58,865 bases of DNA from Euryhalocaulis sp050486445 (GCA_050486445.1 JBJHDH010000020.1:1-58865); one strand, 5' to 3'. Numbered from the stretch's first letter, positions 1 through 12,592 are shown. Numbers and translations are program-made. The notes: a model not told the origin generated them from the letters alone.

Positions 1-1231
1 CCGTGCCGACGGCGACGCCGATGTCGTAATAATTCTTGTAGATGATGTCGTCGCCGTCGATCTCGGCGTTGACGGCGGGAAATTCCCGCAGCGCGTGGAC
101 GCACGCCTTCACGAAAAAGCTCATGAATCCCAATTTCACGCCGTGCTTTTTCTCGAACAGGTCTTTGTACTTGCCGCGCGCGCCCATCACCGCGCTCATG
201 TCCACGTCGTTGAACGTGGTGAGCATGGCGGCGGTGTCCTGCGCCTGTTTCAGGCGGCGGGCGATGGTGCGGCGCAGGCGGGTCATCTTCACCCGCTCCT
301 CCCGGTCCTTCAGCGCGCGCGGCGCGGAGGGGGCGGGGGCAGGTTTTGTTTCCACCTTTGCCTGCGCGGCGCCGTCGATGGCGGCGAGCGCATCGCCCTT
401 GGTGATGCGGCCGCCGCGGCCCGTGCCCGTGACGCCGGAGGGGTCCAGCCCATGCTCCTCCGCCACGCGGCGCGCGGCGGGCATGAGTTTGGGTTCGGCC
501 GCTTCGGTCCTGGGCGCGGGCGCAGCGGCTTTGACAGCCGCCGCGGGTTTGGCCGAGGCGCCGCCGGCGTCCTCGCCCGGACGCAGGCGCGCAACCAATG
601 CGCCGACCGCGACCGTATCGCCGGTCTTCACCAGAATTTCGGCCAGCACGCCGTTCGCCGGGGCGGGCAGCTCCACCGCCGCCTTGTCGGTTTCGATTTC
701 GACCAGCGGGTCGCCTTCCTTCACCGCCGCGCCTTCTTTCACCAGCCAAGCGCCGATCTCGCCTTCGGCGACCGATTCGCCCATTTGCGGAATCAGGACG
801 TCGATCAGGGCCGCGTCCTTGCGCGCCTCGCCGCCGCCGGGCGCGCCGCCCGAGACACGCGTGGCGGGATCCGGCATTTCGGCGGCGCGCGCGTTTTCCT
901 TCTCGTCTTTACTGGCCGGTTCGGACGCTTTGGCGTCTTTCGATTCCTTGCCGCCGTCTTTGGCTTTTTTCGCCTTCTTGCCGGCTTTGGCGCCGCCCCC
1001 GGCGCCAATGGCGCCCAGCAGCGCGCCGACCGCGACCGTGTCGCCTTCCTGCGCGTGGATTTCCTCCAGCACGCCGTCCTCTGGCGCGTTCACCTCGATG
1101 GCGACCTTGTCGGTCTCCAGCTCCACCAGCGGCTCATCGCGCGCGACGGGCTCGCCTTCGCGTTTCAGCCATTTGCCCACCGTCGCCTCGGCCACCGATT
1201 CGCCGAGCTGGGGGACTACGATCTCTGCCAT
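1..1231 (-). CDS. odhB: Dihydrolipoyllysine succinyltransferase, E2 of 2-oxoglutarate dehydrogenase (3' end beyond window)
   Basis: E2 core of the 2-oxoglutarate dehydrogenase complex, which transfers succinyl from E1 to CoA. The start ATG is at 1231 and about 410 codons are visible. The catalytic domain is only begun (MTRLRRTIARRLKQAQ). Two complete lipoyl domains can be read: one around K42 (ELETDK) and a second around K183 (EIETDK). An Ala/Lys-rich linker separates them, and a peripheral subunit-binding segment follows (PAARRVAEEHGLDPSGVTGT). SucB/OdhB normally has one lipoyl domain, so the doubled domain is unusual. It lies 23 bp after odhA in the same operon, which supports the 2-oxoglutarate rather than pyruvate assignment. 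The catalytic His/Asp motif lies outside the window. Confidence 0.95.
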   Translation of the reverse strand, partial: MAEIVVPQLGESVAEATVGKWLKREGEPVARDEPLVELETDKVAIEVNAPEDGVLEEIHAQEGDTVAVGALLGAIGAGGGAKAGKKAKKAKDGGKESKDAKASEPASKDEKENARAAEMPDPATRVSGGAPGGGEARKDAALIDVLIPQMGESVAEGEIGAWLVKEGAAVKEGDPLVEIETDKAAVELPAPANGVLAEILVKTGDTVAVGALVARLRPGEDAGGASAKPAAAVKAAAPAPRTEAAEPKLMPAARRVAEEHGLDPSGVTGTGRGGRITKGDALAAIDGAAQAKVETKPAPAPSAPRALKDREERVKMTRLRRTIARRLKQAQDTAAMLTTFNDVDMSAVMGARGKYKDLFEKKHGVKLGFMSFFVKACVHALREFPAVNAEIDGDDIIYKNYYDIGVAVGT

Positions 1232-1254
1232 GCCGATCTCCCGCGCGATGCGCG

Positions 1255-4245
<2,991 letters not shown>

Positions 4246-4249
4246 CGCC

Positions 4250-5121
<872 letters not shown>

Positions 5122-5125
<4 letters not shown>

Positions 5126-5532
5126 TTCGCGCCCCCCGCTTCAACTGGTTCAGTTTCAACCACCCAGTGCCCGATTGCCTCATCAAAAAAGGTCACACGC
5201 CAGCGGTGTCCACGTTGATCGGGTTCCCAAGGAGCGGCGCTTTCGTAGCTAACGCCCGGCTCGCCCTGCACGATTACCACGTCGACCAGCCCGTCATATT
5301 CGGCCACGGCCTTTTTGAGGTGTTTAATCCTCTTCGAGTGGCCGGGCTTGTGGTTCCATTGCTCTATTGGATCGGCGTGAATTCGGGAATCGTGCCAAAG
5401 ACGTTCGCCGTCCGCTCCCATTTCCTTCCGCCAAATCGTGACGCAGACGCCCTGTTCGTTGGCCGCAGACCAGTCGGTTCTATGCGCGTCAAGCTTATAA
5501 CCAAGCTTCTTGAACGCCTCCGTGAACTGCAT
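5122..5532 (-). CDS. Hypothetical protein wedged between sucC and sucD
   Basis: A 136-aa soluble protein with no family I can name. It is rich in Trp, His and Lys, with no signal peptide or membrane segment. Readable patches include TDWSAANEQGVCVTIWRKEM, a basic stretch (KPGHSKRIKHLKKA), a hydrophobic strand (VDVVIVQGEPG) and RWRVTFFDEAIGHWVVETEP. Its ATG shares one base with the sucC stop (TGATG), and its stop overlaps the sucD start (ATGA). It is therefore embedded in the operon and probably translated in step with it. Base composition is visibly less G+C-rich than its neighbours, which suggests a later insertion. The similarity to small proteins found beside HNH nucleases is only an impression and is not used as an assignment. 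Confidence 0.8.
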
Positions 5533-6704
5533 CAGTGCGCTCCGTTCACCGCGGCGACGATTTTTTGCGCCGCGCTGTCGAGATCGGCGGCGGGCGTGAT
5601 GTCGAGATCGGATTCATCAAGCAGCGCGCGGCCCTCTTTCGCATTGGTGCCGGATAGACGCACGACCAGCGGCACGGCGAGCCCCGTCTCCTTCGCCGCT
5701 GCGATCACGCCCTTGGCGATGACGTCGCCCTTCATGATGCCGCCGAAAATATTGACCAGGATGCCTTTCACGTTCGGGTCGCGGGTGATGATGCGGAACG
5801 CCGCCGCCACCGTCTTTTCATCCGCGCCGCCGCCGACATCGAGGAAGTTCGCAGGCTCGGCGCCGTAGAGCTTGATGATGTCCATCGTCGCCATCGCAAG
5901 GCCCGCGCCGTTGACCATGCAGCCGATATTGCCGTCGAGCGCGACATAAGAGAGGCCGTGCGCCTTGGCGTCGCGCTCTTTGGGGTCTTCTTCGGTCTGG
6001 TCGCGCAGATCGGCGAATTCGGGATGGCGGAAGCCGGCATTGTCGTCGAACGAGACTTTCGCATCGAGACAGAGAAGCTGGCCTTTTTTTGTGACGATCA
6101 GCGGATTGATTTCCAGAAGGCTCATGTCCTTCTCGGTGAAGGCGCGATAGAGCGAGCGCAGCAGGCTGGCGACCTGCTTGGCGTATTCCTTTTCACGCAG
6201 GCCCAGCGCCACGGCGATCTTGCGCGCGTGGAAGGACTGCACGCCGGTGACCGGGTCGATGGAAAGCGTGAGGATTTTTTCTGGCGTTGTCGCCGCCACT
6301 TCCTCGATATCCATGCCGCCTTCGGTGGAGCAGATAATCGCCGGCCAGCCCGTGGCGCGGTCCACCAGCATGGAAAAATACAGTTCGCGGGCAATCTCCA
6401 CGCCCTCCTCGACCAGGAGGCGGCGGACCTCCTTGCCCTCCGGCCCGGTCTGCGGCGTGACCAGCACCTTGCCGAGCAGCGCCGCGGCGGCGTCTTTCAC
6501 CTCGGCGGCGGAGGTGACGACCTTCACCCCCCCGGCCTTGCCGCGGCCGCCGGCGTGAATCTGGGCCTTCACCACCCAGACCGGACCGCCAAGGGTCTCG
6601 GCGATGCGCGCCGCCTCGGCGGGCGAATAGGCGGCGAGACCGCGCGGAACCGGCGCGCCGAATTCCTTCAGCACGGCCTTGGCCTGATGTTCGTGGATAT
6701 TCAT
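5532..6704 (-). CDS. sucC: Succinyl-CoA ligase (ADP-forming) subunit beta
   Basis: Beta subunit of succinyl-CoA synthetase, with 390 aa as expected. The N-terminal ATP-grasp domain opens with MNIHEHQAKAVLKEFGAPVP and contains KAQIHAGGRGKAGGVK. The C-terminal flavodoxin-like domain has NGAGLAMATMDIIKLYGAEP, ANFLDVGGGA and VNIFGGIMKGDVIA. It is the first gene of the minus-strand operon sucC - unknown - sucD - odhA - odhB. mdh, which often precedes sucC in alphaproteobacteria, is instead found at about 36.8 kb. Confidence 0.97.
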   Translation of the reverse strand: MNIHEHQAKAVLKEFGAPVPRGLAAYSPAEAARIAETLGGPVWVVKAQIHAGGRGKAGGVKVVTSAAEVKDAAAALLGKVLVTPQTGPEGKEVRRLLVEEGVEIARELYFSMLVDRATGWPAIICSTEGGMDIEEVAATTPEKILTLSIDPVTGVQSFHARKIAVALGLREKEYAKQVASLLRSLYRAFTEKDMSLLEINPLIVTKKGQLLCLDAKVSFDDNAGFRHPEFADLRDQTEEDPKERDAKAHGLSYVALDGNIGCMVNGAGLAMATMDIIKLYGAEPANFLDVGGGADEKTVAAAFRIITRDPNVKGILVNIFGGIMKGDVIAKGVIAAAKETGLAVPLVVRLSGTNAKEGRALLDESDLDITPAADLDSAAQKIVAAVNGAH

Positions 6705-6809
6705 GTGAACCGCGACTCTGACGGGCGTTGCGCCACCTTATAAAGCTTTCACTGATTCGGGCAACGCCAAGTTTGCCCTGAATGTGAACTCTGGTTCATA
6801 CCGCCAGCC

Positions 6810-6837
6810 TGTGGAAATTCTGTGGAAAACCTGTGGA
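6810..6837. promoter_or_regulatory. Three phased TGTGGA repeats upstream of sucC
   Basis: TGTGGA occurs at 6810, 6821 and 6832, exactly 11 bp apart, so all lie on one face of the helix. Extended to nine bases they are TGTGGAAAT, TGTGGAAAA and TGTGGATTT, each differing by one or two bases from the reverse of the DnaA box TTATCCACA. They lie in the 146-bp gap between the end of the transporter gene and sucC. They could be a weak DnaA cluster, sites for another regulator, or chance. Confidence 0.4.
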
Positions 6838-6850
6838 TTTTGGCGGCGGC

Positions 6851-8083
6851 TCAGGAGGCGCGCGGGTCGATGACCGAGACGGCCGGGCTGGTGGTGCCGG
6901 TCGGCTCGAAGGGGGCTTTTTCCTCCGGCTCCGGCCCCGCGCGCATCCGGCGGCGCGCCAGCATGGCGGCGGCGAGCGCCAGCGTGACCAGCGCCACCCC
7001 GGCGAACATGCCGCGCGGCCCCAGAACCTGCATCAGCCAGCCGCTCATCGCCGGGCCGACAATGGCGCCGGCGGCCCAGATCAGCAGCACCAGCGCGATA
7101 GCGCGCTGGGTCTGGCCGGGCGCCACATCGGCGGCGTGCGCCACCGCCACGCCATAGATGGACAGCGCGCCCGCGCCCCAGATCGCGGCGAAGAGCAGCG
7201 CCAGCGGCAGCGGCGCCTGCGCGCCCAGAACCATCAGGCCAAAGGCGCCCAGACTTGCGATTCCGGCCAGGCCCGCGATCACCAGGCGGCGGTCGAGCCG
7301 GTCGCTGAGCCTGCCCGCCGGCCATTGCACCAGAATGCCGCCGATCCAGATCGCGGCGTTGAGCGCCGCCGCCACGCTGACGGCGGCGAGCATGTCGGCC
7401 TCCAGCCGCGCGGCATAGACCGGCAGCAGCGCCGTCACCCCGGCATTGGAGACCCCGACGACAAAGGCGGCCAGCACCGCCGCCGGCGCGGCGCGCCACA
7501 GCGCCATGAAGGGATAACGCTCCAGCGGCGGCGGCGCCGGCTCGACCTGGCGCGTGGCGCAGATGGGAATCAGCGACACGGCGATGATGGCGGCCGCGAT
7601 CATGAAGGGGCCGGCGCTCTGCGGCGCGAGGCCGACAATCAGGAACGGCCCCAGCAGCAGGGTGACTTTGGTCGTCACATGATAAACGCCGATGATCGAG
7701 CCGCGGCTGGTCTGGGGCGCGGCGGCGGCGAGCCAGGATTCGGCGGCGCAGAACAGCACCACGAAGGCAAAGCCCTGCACCACGCGCAAAGCGGCCCAGA
7801 CGGACGCGTCAATTTGCCAGTAAAAGGCCAAAGTGAGGGCGGCGCAGGCCGCCGCCGACGCCGAATAGGCGCGGATCGGCCCCATGCGCCGGATCAGAGG
7901 CGTGGCGACCAGCGCGCCGCCGATAAAGCCGACCGCGTAGGACGCCTGAACAAGGCCGATAGCCATCGGCCGCTCGCCCGCGGCGTCGAGCGCCAGCGGC
8001 AGCAGCACGGCCAGCACGCCGCCGCCGAGCTGAAGAATCGTGCCGGCGAGAATCAGCGAAAACAGATCGCGAAGCGAGCGCAT
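6851..8083 (-). CDS. MFS transporter (YcaD-like)
   Basis: A 410-aa polytopic inner-membrane protein with about 12 hydrophobic segments, typical of the major facilitator superfamily. The family loop after helix 2 is visible (ATPLIRRMGPIRAYSASAAA), and the central loop before helix 7 is hydrophilic (ATRQVEPAPPPLERYPF). The C-terminal half has TQRAIALVLLIWAAGAIVGP. It resembles the YcaD-type subfamily of unknown substrate. It is transcribed toward sucC, with no partner gene to indicate a substrate. Confidence 0.85.
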   Translation of the reverse strand: MRSLRDLFSLILAGTILQLGGGVLAVLLPLALDAAGERPMAIGLVQASYAVGFIGGALVATPLIRRMGPIRAYSASAAACAALTLAFYWQIDASVWAALRVVQGFAFVVLFCAAESWLAAAAPQTSRGSIIGVYHVTTKVTLLLGPFLIVGLAPQSAGPFMIAAAIIAVSLIPICATRQVEPAPPPLERYPFMALWRAAPAAVLAAFVVGVSNAGVTALLPVYAARLEADMLAAVSVAAALNAAIWIGGILVQWPAGRLSDRLDRRLVIAGLAGIASLGAFGLMVLGAQAPLPLALLFAAIWGAGALSIYGVAVAHAADVAPGQTQRAIALVLLIWAAGAIVGPAMSGWLMQVLGPRGMFAGVALVTLALAAAMLARRRMRAGPEPEEKAPFEPTGTTSPAVSVIDPRAS

Positions 8084-8164
8084 GGCGAGGGTCCGGGTGG
8101 CGGGCGGAGAATGTTATCGCAAGCGGACGGCGCCCGCGCACGAGACGGTTGCTGGCGCCGCGAT

Positions 8165-8506
8165 TCAGCCATTCAGCGCCCGCCCGACAAGAGCGTTCAC
8201 CACGGCGATGACGATGGCGAGCAGCACGGCGGACCAGAAGCCCGCGACCATGAAACCGGGCGAAATCCAGGCCGCCAGGCTGATCATCAGCACGTTCAGA
8301 ATAAGCGCGAACAGACCCAGCGTCAGGATGGTGATCGGCAGGGTCAGAATAAACAGCACGGGTTTCACGAACGCATTCAGCAGGCCGAGTATGGCGGCGG
8401 CGAGCAGGGTCGCGAACGCGCTTTCAATCTCCACCCCCGGGATCAGCGCCGCTCCGATCAGCAGCGCCAGCGCGGTCAGCGCCCAGGTGGCGAACAGGCT
8501 TTTCAT
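8165..8506 (-). CDS. Small four-TM membrane protein, phage holin superfamily IV (PF04020-like)
   Basis: A 113-aa, very hydrophobic protein with four predicted transmembrane helices, matching the small 'mycobacterial four-TMS phage holin' family that is common on bacterial chromosomes. The diagnostic middle is LLNAFVKPVLFILTLPITIL followed by TLGLFALILNVLMISLAAW. The family name does not imply a prophage, and no phage genes are nearby. The molecular role is unknown. It lies 81 bp upstream of the MFS gene on the same strand. Confidence 0.85.
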   Translation of the reverse strand: MKSLFATWALTALALLIGAALIPGVEIESAFATLLAAAILGLLNAFVKPVLFILTLPITILTLGLFALILNVLMISLAAWISPGFMVAGFWSAVLLAIVIAVVNALVGRALNG

Positions 8507-8930
8507 GAATTTGATCCCCTTGTGGAGTTTTGTTGCAATATCCCGTTAATGCGCTCTATGGTTGTATTGGACGCGGCGGTGGAGCGGTCCTGGAATCAGC
8601 CCCAATTGGTCCCGGACCGCATACAGATCGCCGCCGCCGCGTCTCCCTTGCGGAGTCCGCCGCGCCCGGCCGCCCCTCTCCCAAAGAGCGGCCGGCGCGG
8701 CGCAGCCGCGCGCCGGAAGATCGCAAGGACTCCGGACCGCGCGCCCCGAACCGCTGCAAACATCAGAGCGTTTCAAAGCCGCCAAAGTCTGTTTCGCGTT
8801 GCGGGACATCAACCCCATCACCCGAATGTCGTCTCCCAATCATCCGCCTTGCGCGCCGCCGGAGCGGCGCGGACCGCCGCGCCGCCAGCCGCGCATCATA
8901 GACGGCGATTGTGGCGCGGGGATGGTTCAC
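8507..8930. other. 424-bp interval without a supported gene
   Basis: This gap lies between the small membrane protein and the HAD nucleotidase, both on the minus strand. Short open frames exist on both strands, the longest about 97 codons on the minus strand (8546-8839), but they are Arg/Gly/Pro-rich in the manner of chance frames in G+C-rich DNA and have no recognisable motif. An A+T-richer stretch near 8515-8570 probably holds the promoter of the membrane-protein gene. No RNA gene was recognised. Confidence 0.5.
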
Positions 8931-9695
8931 TCAACGCGCCGGGTCTGCTTCAGGTCCGGGCGCGATGCGCACCGCGCCGAGAAAACCGGTGAGATCGTCG
9001 GTGACGTAATGCGCGAAATCGGGCGCCGCGCCGGGACCGGCGGGCCGCGCCGCTTCCGGCTCGTGACTCCAGTCATAATGCGTACGCACCAGCACGGTGG
9101 TGAAGCCGAGCGCATGGGCCGGCGCGAGATTGCGCGGCAGATCCTCGAACATGGCGGCGCGGTCCGGCGCAACGCCGCAGACCTCGATCATGCGCGCGAA
9201 CGCCGCCAACGCGGGCTTGGGCTCGTAACCGGCGGCGACGATGTCGAAACAATGCTCGAACAGGCCATCCAGGCCGCGCCGCGCCAGCACCCGTTCGGCA
9301 TGAGCGCGCGAGCCATTGGTGAACACGATCTTGCGCCCCGGCAGCGCGGCAATGCGCGCGCGCAGCACGGCGTCGGGCGCCACGACGCCAAGGTCGATGT
9401 CGTGCACGAAATCGAGATAGGCCTGCGGCGCGACGCCATGATGGGTCATCAGCCCTTTCAGCGTGGTGCCGTGTTCGGCGTAATAGCGCTTCTGGACAAG
9501 GCGGGCCTCGTCCTCGCTAAGGTCCAGCGCGCGGGCGACAAAGGCGCGCATGCGTGCGTCGATCTGCGCGAAGAGATCGCATTCGGACGGGTAGAGCGTG
9601 TTGTCGAGATCGAACACCCAGGCGCGGACATGGGTGAAATCCGGCGCGCCGGAGCGCGCCTCGGGGGTGAAATCCGGCGCGGCGCGTTCAGCCAT
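8931..9695 (-). CDS. Pyrimidine 5'-nucleotidase, HAD-IA family
   Basis: A 254-aa cytoplasmic HAD hydrolase of the Sdt1/Phm8-like pyrimidine 5'-nucleotidase group, which removes phosphate from nucleotides. Motif I with the two catalytic Asp is VFDLDNTLYPSECDLF, where 'DNTLYP' is characteristic of this subgroup. Motif II is IVFTNGSRAHAERVL and motif IV is AAMFEDLPRNLAPAHALG. A Pro/Ala-rich tail of about 20 residues follows the domain. It overlaps engB by 8 bp, so it is the last gene of the rpmH-rnpA-yidC-engB run. Confidence 0.88.
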   Translation of the reverse strand: MAERAAPDFTPEARSGAPDFTHVRAWVFDLDNTLYPSECDLFAQIDARMRAFVARALDLSEDEARLVQKRYYAEHGTTLKGLMTHHGVAPQAYLDFVHDIDLGVVAPDAVLRARIAALPGRKIVFTNGSRAHAERVLARRGLDGLFEHCFDIVAAGYEPKPALAAFARMIEVCGVAPDRAAMFEDLPRNLAPAHALGFTTVLVRTHYDWSHEPEAARPAGPGAAPDFAHYVTDDLTGFLGAVRIAPGPEADPAR

Positions 9696-10335
9696 TGGCG
9701 GCCCCGGCCAGCAGCGCGATCTCGGCGCGCAACTCTGCGATCCCGGCGCCCTTCGCCGCGGACGAGGTGTGCACGACCGGGTGCGCGGCGGGGCGTTTTT
9801 TCAGTTTTTCCGCCGTCGCCGCGCGCATCGCTTCCAGTTCCGCCGCTTTCAGCTTGTCGGTCTTGGTCAGCACGATCTGGTAAGACACGGCGGCGGCATC
9901 GAGCGCATCCATCACCGCGATGTCGGGCGGCTTGACCCCGTGGCGCGAGTCGATGAGCAGAAACACCCGCGCCAGCGGCGCGCGGCCGCGAAGATAATCG
10001 CCTGTGAGTTTTGTCCAGCGTTCGATCTCTGTCTTCGGCGCGCGCGCATAGCCGTAGCCGGGCAGGTCGACCAGAAAGATCCGGCCGCCGAGCAGGAAAA
10101 AATTGAGCTGGCGCGTGCGGCCCGGATCGCCCGAGGCGCGCGCCAGCGTCTTGCGCCCGGCGAGCGCGTTCAGCAGCGACGACTTGCCGACATTGGAGCG
10201 CCCGGCGAAGGCGAATTCCGGCGGCCCGGCCTCTGGCAGGCCATCCATCGAGACAACGCTGCGCACGAATTCGCAGGGGCCGGCGAAGAGGCGTCTGCCC
10301 GCCTCGATGTCGCCGGGCGGAAAATCCGGGCTCAG
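9688..10335 (-). CDS. engB: Ribosome biogenesis GTPase EngB/YihA (likely non-AUG start)
   Basis: Small essential GTPase for 50S assembly. It contains G1 GRSNVGKSS, G2/G3 GRTRQLNFF and DLPGYGYA, and G4 TKTDK. The first ATG/GTG in frame is the GTG at 10266, but that start would remove the conserved helix before the G domain. The frame upstream reads on with clear EngB similarity (IEAGRRLFAGPCEFV). No ATG, GTG or TTG occurs between that segment and the next upstream stop. A CTG at 10335 overlaps the yidC stop as CTGA and has GGAG eight bases before it. I infer that CTG as the start; GTG 10266 is the fallback. The 3' end overlaps the HAD gene by 8 bp. Confidence 0.9.
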   Translation of the reverse strand: MSPDFPPGDIEAGRRLFAGPCEFVRSVVSMDGLPEAGPPEFAFAGRSNVGKSSLLNALAGRKTLARASGDPGRTRQLNFFLLGGRIFLVDLPGYGYARAPKTEIERWTKLTGDYLRGRAPLARVFLLIDSRHGVKPPDIAVMDALDAAAVSYQIVLTKTDKLKAAELEAMRAATAEKLKKRPAAHPVVHTSSAAKGAGIAELRAEIALLAGAANG

Positions 10336-12119
10336 CCCTCGGTCTCCGCCGGCTTGCCGCGCAGCCGGGCGATCAGCCGCTCCACGCCCGTCTCAACGCC
10401 ATGGCGGCGCATGATGTAATATTGCTGGGCGATGGAGAGGATGTTGTTCCACGCCCAGTAGATCACCAGACCCACGGCGAACGTGCCGAGGATGAAGGTG
10501 AACATGATCGGCATCAGCATGAAGATGCGCTGCTGCATCGGATCGGGCGCGGGCGGGTTCAGCGCCTGCATCGCCCACATCGAAACGCCCATGATGATCG
10601 GCCAGACGCCGATGGCGAGAACATAGGGGCCGATCAGCCAGACCTGCGACGGATCCCAGGGCAAGAGGCCGAACAGATTGCCGATCATGGTCGGGTCGGG
10701 CGCGGAAAGGTCGCGCACCCAGCCGAAGAACGGCTCGTGCCGCATTTCGATGGTGACGATGATGGTCTTGTAGAGCGCGAAGAACACCGGGATCTGGAGC
10801 AGGATGGGAAGGCAGCCGGAGACGGGGTTCAGCTTTTCCTTGCGGTAAAGCTCCATCATCTCCTTTTGCAGTCTTTCGCGGTCGTCCTTGTAGCGCTCCT
10901 GCATCGCCTTCATCTGCGGCTGCACCTTCCGCATCTTCGCCATCATCGCATAGGCGCGGTTGGCGATGGGGAAGAACAGGAGCTTCACGAACACGGTCAG
11001 CACCAGGATGGCGACGCCGAAATTGCCGACGACGGAATCGATCTGTTCCAGCGCCCAGAAAAACGGATGCGTCAGGAACCAGAAATTGCCCCAGTCGATG
11101 GCGTCGGTGAGCCGGTCGATGCCCAGATCGCGCTGATAGGTGAGCAGCGTGTCGTATTCCTTGGCGCCGGCGAAAATCCGCGCCGAGGATTGCAGCGTCG
11201 CGCCCGGCGCCAGACTCACCGGCGCGGCGCGATAGGAAGATTCGTAAATCTCGACATCGCCGGGGCGGAAGGCGCGCTGGCGCAGGTCGATGACCTGCTG
11301 CTGGTCCGGGATGACGGCGGCGAGCCAGTATTTGTCGGTGAGCCCGGCCCAGCCGCCAAGCCCTGTTCCCTCGCGCGTTTCGCCTTCGGCCAGCTTGCCG
11401 TATTTGCGCAGGAACAGCTTGCCGTCGGTGACCCCGACCCCGCCTTCATGGATGATGTAGAAGGGCCGGAAATCGGGCGGCAGGCCGTGGCGGCGCACCT
11501 GGCCATAGGCGCTCAGCACCACCGCGCCACCGGAATTATTGGCGACCTCGTCCTCGACAAGGAACATATAATTGTCGTCGAGCGAGACGGTGCGGCGGAA
11601 GACGAGGCCATCGGTCTGGTATTCCAGAACGATGGGCGTTTCCTCGGTGAGGTTTCCGTTCTCGTCCGAGACCAGGGTCCAGGGCGTATCCAGCCCCGGC
11701 AGGTTCGCCGGGCCGCCCTCGATCGTGGCCCAGCCGATCAGCGCATAGAAGGCGCCCTGCGCGCCGCGCGGGCGCAGCAGCTCGACCTGCTGGCTGACAT
11801 CGCCGGCGTCCTTGGCGTCGACCGTGTTGTAGTGGTCCTTCAGGAACAGATCGTCGATGCGCGCGCCCGAAAGCGACAGCGAGCCGCGCAGGCGGTCATT
11901 GTCGATGGCGATGCGCCCGGTCTCGGCCCGCACATCCTCGGGGCTGCGCATCGAGACCTCGGCCGGAGGGGCGATGATGGCCTCTTCCGCCGCGGCGCGC
12001 TGGGCCTCGCGCATGGCGGCATCGCGCTCCAGCGCCGGATTGGTGACGAATATCTGGTAGAACACCAGAATCCCGACCGCCGCGGCGATCGCAATCAGAA
12101 GGTTACGCTGGTCGTTCAT
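10332..12119 (-). CDS. yidC: Membrane protein insertase YidC
   Basis: Inserts and folds inner-membrane proteins, alone or with SecYEG. It has 595 aa, the normal Gram-negative size. The N-terminal anchor (NLLIAIAAAVGILVFYQIFV) is followed by a large periplasmic beta-domain of about 300 residues. The conserved five-TM core includes FPIANRAYAMMAKMRKVQPQ, MELYRKEKLNPVSGCLPILL and IMFTFILGTFAVGLVIYWAW. Its ATG overlaps the rnpA stop by four bases and its stop overlaps the inferred CTG of engB, so the block is translationally coupled. Confidence 0.97.
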   Translation of the reverse strand: MNDQRNLLIAIAAAVGILVFYQIFVTNPALERDAAMREAQRAAAEEAIIAPPAEVSMRSPEDVRAETGRIAIDNDRLRGSLSLSGARIDDLFLKDHYNTVDAKDAGDVSQQVELLRPRGAQGAFYALIGWATIEGGPANLPGLDTPWTLVSDENGNLTEETPIVLEYQTDGLVFRRTVSLDDNYMFLVEDEVANNSGGAVVLSAYGQVRRHGLPPDFRPFYIIHEGGVGVTDGKLFLRKYGKLAEGETREGTGLGGWAGLTDKYWLAAVIPDQQQVIDLRQRAFRPGDVEIYESSYRAAPVSLAPGATLQSSARIFAGAKEYDTLLTYQRDLGIDRLTDAIDWGNFWFLTHPFFWALEQIDSVVGNFGVAILVLTVFVKLLFFPIANRAYAMMAKMRKVQPQMKAMQERYKDDRERLQKEMMELYRKEKLNPVSGCLPILLQIPVFFALYKTIIVTIEMRHEPFFGWVRDLSAPDPTMIGNLFGLLPWDPSQVWLIGPYVLAIGVWPIIMGVSMWAMQALNPPAPDPMQQRIFMLMPIMFTFILGTFAVGLVIYWAWNNILSIAQQYYIMRRHGVETGVERLIARLRGKPAETEG

Positions 12120-12592
12120 CGGGGATGCGCCGCCGGCGCGGAGGGCGCGCCATCCTGTTCCATATGCCGGGCGAGGCTTATCAACGCGCTTTGCATATCG
12201 TCAAGCAGCGCCGGCCAGGGACACGCAGGCGCGGCGGCGCGGGCGATGAACACATAGTCGCAGCCCGGCCGCCCGAACCAGGGCAGCAACTGGCGCGAGG
12301 CCGCGCGCAGGCGGCGCTTGGCCCGGTTGCGCACCACCGCGCCGCCGATCTTGCGCGTGGCGGTGAAGCCGGCGCGCACGCCGGACCCGGCGCGGGCCGA
12401 TGGCGCGGCCTGCACCACCAGATTGGGGCGCGCGGCGCGGCGCCCGCGCGCACAGGCCAGATAGTCGGCGCGCACGCGGATGCCGCCCAGCGGCAAGGGC
12501 GCGGGATTCAGGGCGCCGGGAGGTTGCTGGCCATCTGGCGGCTGGCCGGGCGCCGGGGGATCGGAGGGCGGAGGATTGCTGGCGGCGGTCAT
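12116..12592 (-). CDS. rnpA: Ribonuclease P protein component
   Basis: Protein subunit of RNase P, which matures tRNA 5' ends. The diagnostic core is GFTATRKIGGAVVRNRAKRR, followed by LRAASRQLLP and CDYVFIARA. The chosen ATG at 12592 gives 158 aa; the family is usually about 110-130 aa. The first 35 or so residues are Pro/Gln-rich, low-complexity and not part of the fold. A TTG at 12496 just before the family N-terminus (LPLGGIRVRADYLA) is an alternative start but has no clear ribosome binding site. It lies between rpmH and yidC, the standard context. Confidence 0.93.
   Translation of the reverse strand: MTAASNPPPSDPPAPGQPPDGQQPPGALNPAPLPLGGIRVRADYLACARGRRAARPNLVVQAAPSARAGSGVRAGFTATRKIGGAVVRNRAKRRLRAASRQLLPWFGRPGCDYVFIARAAAPACPWPALLDDMQSALISLARHMEQDGAPSAPAAHPR

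Noticed and set aside
8546..8839. 97-codon minus-strand frame in the gap after the HAD gene
   Set aside because: Arg/Gly-rich, no ribosome binding site at its start and no family similarity; left as non-coding.
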